Below the pieces are notes generated by a model. That model was not told where the DNA came from. It was given only the letters and a program-made list of their open reading frames with translations, and made no database searches. A stretch of DNA of 64,000 nucleotides from Hirundichthys speculiger (Eukaryota > Chordata > Actinopteri > Beloniformes > Exocoetidae). Position 1 is the stretch's first letter, and every line of letters begins with the position of its first letter. This document shows positions 24,014 through 33,330 of the stretch, piece after piece. Both the position numbers and the translations under genes were made by a program. The stretch lies in the NCBI GenBank assembly GCA_018398805.1, contig JAGFBZ010000571.1:682001-746000 (forward strand). Reading direction: 5' to 3'.

Positions 24014-25739
24014 GTAAGTAAAAACCGATATTTTTTTTAACTATGGTAGCAGGTTGTTTCAAAAGCCTGTTATTCTACTTGTTAATAGGCTATAGGTATG
24101 CATGACATTGGGACAAGCTATAGGTACGGTAACGTTGTCCATAACCACTCAATAATTTTTACCCAGAGAGTAAAAATTACCCTCCTTGCTAAATCTATAA
24201 TCTTCCAACCTGGAATTTGATAACTTGGTGTTTACAGAGTTTTTTGGCCAGGATCAAAATATGGCTGTACCTCTAAAGACATTTTTAGCGGGGTTTGTTA
24301 TTTTGTGGCCGTTTATCTCTATTTAAGTTGACAAAAAAAAAAATGAAGGAGAACCACTAGAGGAAGCGTCACAGTGCTGTTAGCCAATCGGAGGCGAAGA
24401 TGTTTGCATATCAATAATAGAAGGAATCGTCTCATACTATCCCTGCCCTCTTTTTCACCTAACTAAAACAGCTTGAAACAAGACAACCATAACATGTTTT
24501 TCATTTAAACCTTCTCTCAGGGCCTTATTTTAGACTAGAGACCACTGCAAAATTAATGAAAATACGATGGAATGAGACATTTAAAGAAGATAATCAGCGA
24601 ATGACATTGCAACAGCTTAGAGAATTTAGACATGTTGACATAGTAAAGAAACTGCTGATCGACTGGGATTCTCGTGCACAACCATCTCTAGGTTTTACAG
24701 AGATTGATCTGAAAAAGAGAAAATATTCAGTGAGTACGAGTTGTGTGGATGAAAATGCCCCGTTGACATCAGAGGTCATAGGAAATGGGGAGACTGGTCA
24801 GAGATCATAGAAAGTCAACAGTAACTCAAATAACCACTTGTTACAACCACAGGTATGTACAAAATAAGGAAACTGAGGCTGCAATTTGCACAGCCTCAAC
24901 AAAATTGGTAGACTTGGAAAAAAAATTGGTTTGTCTGATGAGTCTGGTGTCATGATGTGGCAGATTTTTTTTGGCAGACATTGGGCCCCTTAATACCAAT
25001 TGAGCATCCTTTAATTGAGCAGCCTGCCTAAGTATTGTTGCTGACCATGTCCATACATTTATCATCACAGTGTACCCATAGTCTGATGGTTACTTCCAGC
25101 AGGAAAATGCACCATGTCATAAAGCTCAGATCAGCTCAGACTGGTTTCTTGAACATGACAATGAGTTTACTGTACTCCAATGGCATCCACAGTCACCAGA
25201 TCTCAATCCAATAAAGAGCCTTTGGGATGTGGTGGAATGGGAGATCCACATCACGAATGTGCAGCTGACAAACCAATATGGACCAAAATCTCTGAGGAAT
25301 TCCTTCCAAGACTTTGTTGAATCAATTCCAAGAAGAAATAAGGGAGCTCTAAAGGCAAAAGGGGGTCCAACCTGCTATTAGCAAAGTGTGACCAAATAAA
25401 GTGGGCAGAGAGTGTATGTTCATGCAATTAGAAAGAGAAAATAAGCCTATTACAATAATCTTAGAAAAGCAAATGATGTGCAACAATCTTGGAATGGTTG
25501 CACTGTTTGGCCATTCTGTAAACAATTTTGTTCTACAGAGAGGAAAATTATTCACAAGCAGAAAACATTTATGACGGATGAGAATTTTCTATTCTGTAAC
25601 AACCTGGAGGACCAAGGATTGCTCTTAGTCTTGTCTCTACCCTTCGATCTGTCCAGCAAGAGTGGTCTACTAGGATATAAAACTCCCACTCATACAACTA
25701 TCATGACTACTGAGGCATACAAACTCCAGACTACGACAT

Positions 25740-26130
25740 AGTTGCAGTCCAGAGAAACTACAAAATCCAAAGGAGTACATCTCAGACTTCACAGGCTTCA
25801 TTAACATGAATAACATTAAAGTTCACAACAGTTAAATTAGTAAAAGACTGAATATCTATGACTAGTTTGGAAGGATTGCCAGGAGGAAGCGTCATCTCTC
25901 TAAAGAAAACACAGCAGCTCAGTTTAGGGAGACCACAGTGGAGATGTTTGTACATACAGTAATTCTGAATGCACATTTGGTAAAAAAAACAGGTGTAGGA
26001 TATCAGTATGAACACCTAACATGAACTGTCAAGCACAGAGATGGAAGTTTGATGATTTGGACTGGTTTTGCAGCCACAAAACCATTGTCAACATTGCAGA
26101 CATTGACTTGACCATGAACCTCTCCCTGTG
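25740..26130 (+). mobile_element. Second Tc1-type element, internal fragment
   Basis: The plus strand translates as KRLNIYD, a stop, then FGRIARRKRHLSKENTAAQ, matching the region of Tc1 transposases that follows the DNA-binding domains and includes the nuclear-localisation-like RIARRK block. It continues with TTVEMF and later tgatgatttgg with gttttgcagccaca, typical of the catalytic core start. It lacks both ends and the last two catalytic residues. It differs from the element at 23405-25416, which lies just upstream in the same orientation. Confidence 0.75.
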
Positions 26131-27596
26131 TGCCTAGTGTTTCGTGCAATGCTTCTGCATTGTGACTCAGGATTTGTTCAGTACATAATAACAGTGTAAC
26201 ATGGCACGAGTTGTGCATCTGAGGTTGTAATTACATAGTTTTATGATCTGTTAAAGACGAGATGATTATTATGACACTTAAAACCTTAGCAATAGAAGTA
26301 CTGTAGTTTCCACATAACTGTGCACCAAAAATGTAGAATAAGCAGCGCAGGATATTCACCATTATCAGCGTTTTTGTAAAAATAACCTTTTATCCCATGA
26401 AACTGTGTGCTTTATCTGGTAACCTTGTTCTGATCCAACAACCAGCAACACTATTAAAATTTCTTGTGGTTTCATTTATCAGGCATGCTGTACACTGTTT
26501 GGGAATGTGATGCGTCCTGTAAATAATAAATTATTCACCACTATGCATAACAAACAGATACCCTATTGAACTGGTACATGACAGCAGAGCTTGTCCAACC
26601 TTAATCCATTCCACTTGCTTGACATACTCTAGATGTAACAAGAACAGTTGACCTGCTCTCTCCTGCTTTGCACTAGTCTATCTGCTTAAAACTCCTCTGT
26701 GATTTCAATGTTATCTGCTCCAAAGATAATTCACTCTTTTCTCTACTTCTCTGGGCTGTGGGTATTAGTTACAACTGAAACACTGGTTGGTATTCTGCTT
26801 TGAATCTTGGAATTGTGTCAGCACCTTGAGGTTTGATTGGATCTGTATAAATACATGTATATGCAAATTTACCAGACATCAGTTCTTGCTCAGGGTGAAA
26901 TGGGAAACAGTGGTTGCATTCTGACGAGGCTGCTGCACGGACTTTCCCTCTCTGTTTCCTTAGAGAGCAGCATTTGGTGATCTATAAATTTCCAGTAAAT
27001 CTCAGAGCCTGGGTACCTTCCCTGACATTTCCATGCTCCCACATAGCATATTTTTAAGCAGGTAAAATCCATAATCTGTGTCAATCGTATCACACAGTGT
27101 CTTCACAGGGACCCTGTATGCAGTAAACTGGCCAAGAATGCAGTGCAGAGGCTCAGAGGAGGTAAAAATGTTTGTTCTTACCTCAGTTGTTATACACATG
27201 CCTCAGGGCCTACAGCACAGTTACTCATACCCCAGCAGAGACAATCCAATATTCAGCTTACAATGCTTCCCATGCTGTTCACACAACAAGACTAAGTCTA
27301 ATCATATTTAAACAAATCACACAGTTGTTTGTGTAAAGGAGTTTCAAATTTGATGTTAATTATGGTGTAAGAATTTTATAAACACAGACATACATTATAT
27401 AGGCCTCCTCTATAGTTCAAAAAAGTTGGTCTGTCTCACAGAAATAATTTGGAAAATGCAGCAACAATAAATTTAAAAATATATACAAATAAAGTTGTAA
27501 AAAATAAAATACATTAACAAAGTAATTTAAAAATGCTTTGAAGATGACCAGATGATCCAACAGTTGATCGAAGCAAGTACATTTATGTGATGCTTG
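26131..27596. other. Non-coding stretch, no recognised element
   Basis: Unique sequence. The first 200 bp (to about 26300) may still belong to the tail of the Tc1 relic before it, but I cannot show that. No open frame has an identifiable domain. Confidence 0.45.
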
Positions 27597-27604
27597 AAAA
27601 AAAT
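27597..27604. repeat. Target-site duplication, left (MITE copy 2)
   Basis: Sequence aaaaaaat, matching aaaaatat at 28713-28720 at seven of eight positions. An 8-bp duplication is characteristic of hAT insertion. Confidence 0.5.
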
Positions 27605-28712
27605 TAGAGCTGGGCAAGAATGCATTATTATTGGATGAACTCATCAATTTATTAATGCTGACATTTATTTTATTGCACATTAACGCATGTTGCTCACTTG
27701 CTTTTGTTTTGAAAAGTCTGTTTCTGGTTGCTGCGGAACCGGAAAAAAATTGGCAGAAAAACATGCGGCAAAGCTAAAACAGACATAAAGAGCAATAAAG
27801 TTACAGATTTTTGACATGGAAATTTTCATTCTAAAAATGTCCCAAATGCGAGAGAAACAAGGTTTATTTTAACCACTGCCAAGCTGAACTCCCTATTAAA
27901 AGTTTCATCTGTTACCTCAGAAATGACCTGTTTTAATGTTCTGATTGTGGCTCAGGATTCTGTTGGTAGACTTTTTTTATTACCTCTGCCAAGGAGGTTA
28001 TGTTTTTGCCGGCATTTGTCTGTCTGTCTGTTTGTCTGTCTGTGTACAAGATAACTCTAAAAGTTATGGATGGATTTTGATGAAATTTTCAGGAGTTGTC
28101 GGAAATGTGAAAAGGAGGAACTGATTTAATTTTGGGTGTAGTACGGAAGAAATCCTGGATTCTGGATCACTTTCAAATCTTTGATAACATTGTGGTAAAT
28201 TGGGCCCAAAATTTTGTTTCTCAATATCTCTGTTAATTATTGCCCAAAACTCACTCAGGGATTGACAATGGGAACCTCTATCAAATTTCAAAGGCTGATC
28301 CGGATCTGATCCAGAAGGTGGATTTTATTGCAATCTGTAAATCGCTATATGGGGGAATTGTTGCGCTTGGTGGAGGTCTGGGCTCTCCGAGTGCTTTTCT
28401 AGTTTTTCATAAAAAAACAGGATGACATTAATGTCCTGGCAGTGGCAATAAGCTTTATTTCATTTTACATTTTTAAAGATGAGATTTACACGAAATATGT
28501 GTTACTGACAAGTGCTGATGTTAAAAGTGTTTGAACAACAAATGTTATGGCACTTTAGTTCATATGGCAGCAGAACATTTAAATAAAAGTGCATTTACCC
28601 TACTTTTGAATTCATTATTTGATTTTGCCTGTATAATGTGATTCATCATGATTAATCAGGGAAATCATGCGAATTAATCACGATTAAAATTTTTAATTGC
28701 TGCCCAGCTCTA
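27605..28712 (+). mobile_element. hAT-type MITE, copy 2, with both ends
   Basis: The terminal inverted repeats are TAGAGCTGGGCA (27605-27616) and TGCCCAGCTCTA (28701-28712), exact over 12 bp. They begin TAGAG, fitting the YARNG rule of hAT ends, and are flanked by a near-perfect 8-bp duplication. Inside are the blocks shared with copy 1 at 15427-16378, in opposite orientation. No transposase is encoded. A 430-bp unrelated repeat (27981-28410) is nested inside. Without it the element is about 680 bp, shorter than copy 1 because of an internal deletion. Confidence 0.85.
27981..28410 (+). repeat. TCTGTC-type interspersed repeat, nested copy
   Basis: The repeat starts tacctctgccaaggaggtta, has a gtctgtctgtctg core and then a well-defined body (ggattttgatgaaattttca, later caatatctctgttaattatt). 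The same sequence occurs inverted at 59713-60346. The MITE around it is continuous in copy 1 at about 15661-15690 (ctgttttttttattaaaa), which is the empty site. The repeat shows no convincing open frame. I recognise it as a widespread animal repeat but cannot name its class. Confidence 0.8.
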
Positions 28713-28720
28713 AAAAATAT
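28713..28720. repeat. Target-site duplication, right (MITE copy 2)
   Basis: Sequence aaaaatat, partner of 27597-27604. Confidence 0.5.
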
Positions 28721-29137
28721 CTAATTATTGCATCAGTCCAGCTGAAATCATGGTTTTAAAATTCACATAACCATCTTAGTGTGACTAAAACAAAACTAGT
28801 TTGAACTTCTCATAGTCAGACTACCACAACCAGATAACTTGGTCAAAGTCAAGCTAATTTCTGCATGTAAAGTTCAGCGGACTGGAACTGGCCTACACTG
28901 TCTGAACATGTTTCAGAGTTTGCACCCCTGGCTTTGATGAGTAAGCATTGATGGAAGTGGTAGGAGTGTTGCTGAATACAAGATAAAAACTTAAGCTTAC
29001 TTGACACACAAATGAACAGAGCTGTTCAAGTTGTTATGTCAGAATTTTCTTAACTTTTCGGGTCCAGAATTAGTGCAGCTAGTGGTTCTCATTTTTGTAC
29101 AAGTTACACATTAGTTACATACTGGTATACATATTGG

Positions 29138-29139
<2 letters not shown>
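28721..29139. other. Non-coding stretch, nothing recognised
   Basis: Unique sequence between the MITE and a TA microsatellite. No coding or repeat signature seen. Confidence 0.5.

Positions 29140-29199
<60 letters not shown>
29140..29199. repeat. (TA)n microsatellite
   Basis: About 50 bp of uninterrupted TA units, then tgtatatat. It abuts a hAT-like terminus. Confidence 0.95.
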
Positions 29200-29290
29200 T
29201 AGGGATGCAACGGTACTCGGTACCCTACGCCGGGTTTAGGGTAGTGGGTGGTCTGAAACTGTACCGAATCTGTGCCGAGAGCCAAATTAA
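29200..29290 (+). mobile_element. hAT-like element terminus
   Basis: It starts tagggatgcaacggtactcg and continues with ggtacc and gtaccg motifs. Terminal (C/T)AGGGATGCAACG sequences are common on fish hAT-type elements. Only one end is visible and its extent is uncertain. Confidence 0.4.
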
Positions 29291-29454
29291 TGGGTCACAT
29301 TCAGTCACTTGCTTATTATTGAGGAGAATAATCCAATATTACATGTAAGTCAAATGGCAAAGTATATGAATATGCTTTTACAGTGTGAATTCCCTGTCCA
29401 GCACTAACAGTAACTGAACATTCATAAAAACTGATTATCAGTCCTGCATGTTAG

Positions 29455-29545
29455 ATTAGATGTATTTTAGCCCATTCCTCTGTACAGAACTGCTTCAACT
29501 CTGGGACATAGTTCTGTTTTCCATCAACTGATTGCTTGAGACCCT
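29455..29545 (-). mobile_element. Tc1-type element, part 1 of an interrupted relic
   Basis: The segment ttttagcccattcctctgta followed by cagaactgcttcaactctgg resembles, on the minus strand, the transposase region of a common fish Tc1 family. It is the downstream part of the same relic as 29945-30205. Confidence 0.5.
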
Positions 29546-29944
29546 TATCTCTCAATGAAACCAAAAACTTGCATTATGTTCTCAGACGTCCAAAAAATTT
29601 TTTTTTTTTTTGTAGTGGCAAGAAAAAGAACAAAGTTAGTTTTGGCCAGGACATTTCGTATTTCACAAGAAACTTGAGTGCAAGACTCCTTGAAAGTCAT
29701 TGGGCTTCCTCTTTTCTGCATTAGCCACGCCCACTTCACATTTCTGACCAATCACAAAATAGCTGTTGAATACCACGTAAGAAAAATGTTCTGCCCAGAT
29801 GAGAAAAGGTGACATGAAAAGAATGATGTCATTCATATCTTGCAGCCCTAGCAGAGAGAACATATTTCTCTGTTCTGGCAGAGTATGCATGCAGGAAACT
29901 TGTCCTGATGTGCATGTGTTAAAGAGTTTCTATCCTTTTCCAGC
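29546..29944. other. Sequence interrupting the Tc1 relic
   Basis: About 400 bp that does not match the Tc1 parts on either side. It includes a T run at about 29598-29611 and ttagccacgcccacttcaca with caatcacaaaat, which looks like another fish repeat. It may be an insertion or a replacement, and I could not find its ends. Confidence 0.35.
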
Positions 29945-30205
29945 CTGATGAACATTAACAGCCCTCTTTCTGCAGCCCTTAGAAATCTCCTTTGTTCGTG
30001 CCATGATACACTTCAACAAACGTGTTGCAGAGCTCAAGCTTTGATAGATCCTTGTACTTTAAATAAAACATGACGCCCACTCACACCTGATTGTCAGGCC
30101 TTTGATTGAAAACACACCACTCTGCCTCCCTTTCCAAAGTAACTACTAATCCTGGAGGCTCACACGCTTTTACCCCTCACAGATGCACACTATTGGATAG
30201 TTTTG
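29945..30205 (-). mobile_element. Tc1-type element, part 2 of an interrupted relic
   Basis: Landmarks on plus are ctttctgcagccctta, tcctttgttcgtgccatgat, cgcccactcacacctgattg and ctaatcctggaggctcacac. In this order they resemble the 5' part of a widespread fish Tc1 element read in reverse. No intact transposase frame remains. Confidence 0.55.
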
Positions 30206-31979
30206 AAAACAAATGACAGAGAATGACAGATTTGTCTCCATGGCTTATTTGCGTTCTTTTTACCTACCTTTTTTTGGTCTTATGCAGGATATAAGCATTA
30301 AACACCACAATATGGATATTTGTTACCAATATATATTTCTTGTAGCCTGTGACAGTTCATTAAAACAGACACTGTATGCTGTTAGGAAGGAGGAAAGGAA
30401 GAGTAAATCATTTTATGAATAACTGAACTGAATATACAAAGAACTTAGAAACACTTTGCCACCGGTGTCCCATTATTCTTTGATGACAACTCCACGCATT
30501 CTAATCATTTGTGGGATTTGGATTTAGATGCGTTGCAGCTTTGATATTCTTTCTTGCAGAACAGAACAGATAATTGTATATGATACCCACTAAAAAGTAA
30601 TTATACCGCTGCGTCTGTGCATCTATGCATTCTGACAGTGTTAATTATTAGTCTTTCAGGGATCTTTGCAATTAATCTCTCTTGACATGATAATTTGTGT
30701 CTGTTATATTTGAGCTGTTTTTGTGAACCTTTAGCACAGCAGGATGGCAGTGTGCATCTCTGGAAGAAACAAGAAGCTAGTGCACTCAGTGCTTCAGTCT
30801 GTTAACACTACGCAGGCTGTTAACAGGAGAGATCAGAGCAACACAGGCCTTCCAGGTTTTATTTATTGTGTCACCAGCTAATGTGACATGTGAAGGGAGA
30901 AATTGTGTGATTGATTAACAAAGTAATTCTTTAGATGTAATTAATACACTACTAATGGCCGTCCATTTGTCTTCCTCGCTGCACGGTAAGAGAAGTAGGG
31001 CGACATATTCTTACGAAGGCTCCAGACTTCAGTCCTTGTGATGTGGATGATTGGGTTCCTTTTGCCAGATTTTGTTACCTAATGGCTTTTTGGGGAGCCG
31101 TAGGGACATGTAATGGAGCATGTAATGGATGAAGGATGCTATTGATTGGCATGTGTTGAATTTACAATATTGATTTGGATAATTTATATTGATAAATGCT
31201 AAAGCATTGTACTGTGAAAAAATCATGCTCTTTCTGTGCAATGAATAGGTCAAAACTTAAAAAAAAAAAAAAAAAAAAAAACTGTCAATGACATCTCCAT
31301 AGTAACAAATGTTTCTTTTAATAAGATAAAAATGTGTTGCCATAGTGGGTGATTCTTTGAGTTTTCTTCAAGAACAGTTTGCTTGCAAAAGGTGAGAAAT
31401 AAAACTGTTAACAAGAACTAAATAGCTTTAATAGATAGCAATGATGAGAAATGTCCCAAAGACAAATACAAGAACTCTAAATGCAGACAGTCAAACATAA
31501 TATATAAGATATGAAAAATAAAGTGACCACAGAGCCAAACTTACTATTTGATTGAGAAGACACCTAGTTACTTCAGCAGCATCTCTGCAGTGAGCACAAA
31601 AACCACTTTAATTTAAACTTTAGAAAGAGTGGGGTTACTGTATCACTGAAATGGCATGTACGTGGATGGTTGTGTGAGCAGGTCACATGCATCTAATCCA
31701 ACTGTCTGAGCCAGGTTTGCTGAGAGTGAGGGAGAGGGTAGAAAGAAAAGCGAAAAGAAAGAGGAGAGAGAATGTGATGGATGACCCAACATCCAGCATA
31801 GTATCATATCTCTGTGGATTAAATGCTCTGGGAAGCTGGCCCTGGAGTGTGCTTGTGCATATCATTAAGCCCCATGAAGAGGAGGAGGAGGAGGGCATAT
31901 TGGAGCTGCTGCTTGGCCAAGTGCACGGATCGGCCACATCTCACAGCTGGTGCTGAGACTCCAAATGCAACCGCTTCTA
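30206..31979. other. Non-coding stretch, partly CNE-like
   Basis: Unique sequence with a 23-base A run (31259-31281). The part from about 30440 to 30700 is high-complexity, with several TAAT-type motifs, and lacks repeat signatures, which makes it a weak candidate for conserved non-coding DNA. A plus-strand frame at 31687-31956 is purine-rich and has no domain. Confidence 0.4.
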
Positions 31980-31989
31980 GGAAGGATAG

Positions 31990-32003
31990 GCTTTTATAAC
32001 TTG

Positions 32004-32039
<36 letters not shown>

Positions 32040-32053
32040 TATATATATATATA
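31990..32053. repeat. (TA)n microsatellite
   Basis: Two TA tracts separated by gatata, about 50 bp in total. Confidence 0.9.
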
Positions 32054-32499
32054 CCTTCTTATTTCACTCAGCATTTGAGATGATAAACATTTTATCTGGA
32101 CAGAGGGAGGAAAATCAAAGTACCCCTGCAGGACTCACAGTTCTTATTTGTGTCTGAGTGTGTGGGTCGTTTGTGACTGTGCAAGTTCTTGCACATGCAT
32201 GCACACTGGCTTTGGCTCATGTGTGTATTTACCTGCTCCGGTCTGTGTTGTTCTTCCGGAAGGGAGTTTTAAAAACACACTTTGTCAGATATTGGAAAGC
32301 TACTGTATAATTTGACGGGTCTGTGCACAGAGGCCGACTGTGGTATGAGTCATTGATTACACATCAGCTTAGTATGCTGCAGTGCAGACTCCTACATTGG
32401 TGGAGAGGCAACCTGAAGCCCTCAATCAATAACTGCAGCCCTGAGAAGTTTTCGTTCAGGTCCAAAGCGAAGGACTCCCTGCCTACCCTCTGGGCCCAG

Positions 32500-33330
32500 G
32501 CCTAACCTTTTGCAGTGGGGTGATGAAGAAGCTCATCATTTCTAATGAGGAATTAATGATTGGGCTGGAAAAAATGACTGTCAGCACCACACTGGGAAGT
32601 CCAAGAGGTCTTAGTGACTGGGAAGTGGCAGACCATATTCATTAGGGAGCTGGAGATTTCCTGAGCAGCAGACAGCAGGGTTTAAAGGCTGGGCTGGGAA
32701 GCCCAGAGATAAAATATATGTCTGTGTTCTTTTCACAATTTTTTTATGCAGTAAATTGGCAAAGAATTAATTTTGCTTTAGGATAATCCAGTTGTCCTCT
32801 CTTACTGAGCAGAAAAAAAGCAATACCAAGAATTATTAGAGACCTTTACTTTAATGAGAGAACTTTTAACCCAGATAACACTCTAATGCTGTAAAATCAG
32901 AACCAGTGCTTCCTTTTTGAAATCATGTGATGCATTTCATGTTGAAGAGATGAATCACTCCAATTGACAGAAACATATTCACAGCTAATTAAAAACGTAA
33001 TTGCGTGCACTTTAGCCATTTAGAGGAAGATGAATGTGAAATCATTAGGCATCCTCTAAAAACCAGATGTTCATTAAATTATGTCTCTACAAATGCCATT
33101 GTTCGATAGATTACCAGAATATATGCTTACAGTAAAGTGCTGAGTAATTCATCCCTTAAAGCGCTTTAATTGATTTAAGCCTGCAAAAATAACCCACTGC
33201 CTGCACAAATAACCCATCACTGCAGCACAACATCAAAAGCCATAGTCGGTATGACAGTTAACTGTTATTTCCCCCTTTATTTCTGTCACTCTACAGCTCC
33301 TCTATTATTAAGACCCCTTTAAGAATCTGA
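32500..33330. other. Candidate conserved non-coding block 1
   Basis: High-complexity, repeat-free sequence with dense homeodomain-type cores: ctaatgaggaattaatga (32542-32559) and cagctaattaaaaacgtaat (32983-33002). No coding signature is seen in any frame. Developmental enhancers in fish gene deserts have this texture. Conservation itself cannot be seen from one sequence. Confidence 0.3.

Larger units (their letters stand above)
23461..24579 (+). other. Foreign segment inside the Tc1 element
   Basis: The Tc1 relic is interrupted between its left terminal region (to about 23460) and the next recognisable Tc1 sequence (from about 24580). A normal member of this group has only a short spacer there. 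The insert holds promoter-like motifs, the THAP-type exon and about 560 bp of downstream sequence. A CCAAT-type motif (agccaatcggag, about 24383) lies in this downstream part. I could not define its exact ends or a target duplication, so whether it arrived as a transposon, a retrocopy or by recombination is open. Confidence 0.65.
23405..25416 (+). mobile_element. Tc1/mariner element split by a ~1.1-kb insertion
   Basis: The left end (tacattcag, then ttggccaatttattaggttt) and the inverted right end (ccaaataaagtgggcagaga, closing gtgta) match as terminal inverted repeats. Element sequence resumes near 24580 (aatcagcgaatgacattgca) and runs to the right end. Near 25091-25260 a plus-strand frame reads YFQQENAPCHK, then WFLEHDNEFTVLQW and SPDLNPIKSLWD, the C-terminal half of a Tc1-type DDE transposase. 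Two catalytic positions are altered: the Asp of QQDN is Glu (25103-25105) and the Glu of NPIE is Lys (25214-25216). Spacing between them is 36 residues, as in the DD36E (Incomer) group. Frameshifts and internal deletions are evident, so the element is dead. Positions about 23461-24579 are foreign DNA. Confidence 0.85.

Noticed and set aside
24556..24810. 84-codon plus frame looking like a second exon of the THAP gene
   Set aside because: Its nucleotide sequence from about 24580 aligns to the Tc1 element that resumes there (for example gaaactgctgatc, then caaccatctctagg), so it is transposon sequence.
31687..31956. 89-codon plus frame with Arg/Lys and Glu runs, and its minus-strand shadow
   Set aside because: The runs come from purine-rich low-complexity DNA (gaggaggagg) and no conserved motif is present.
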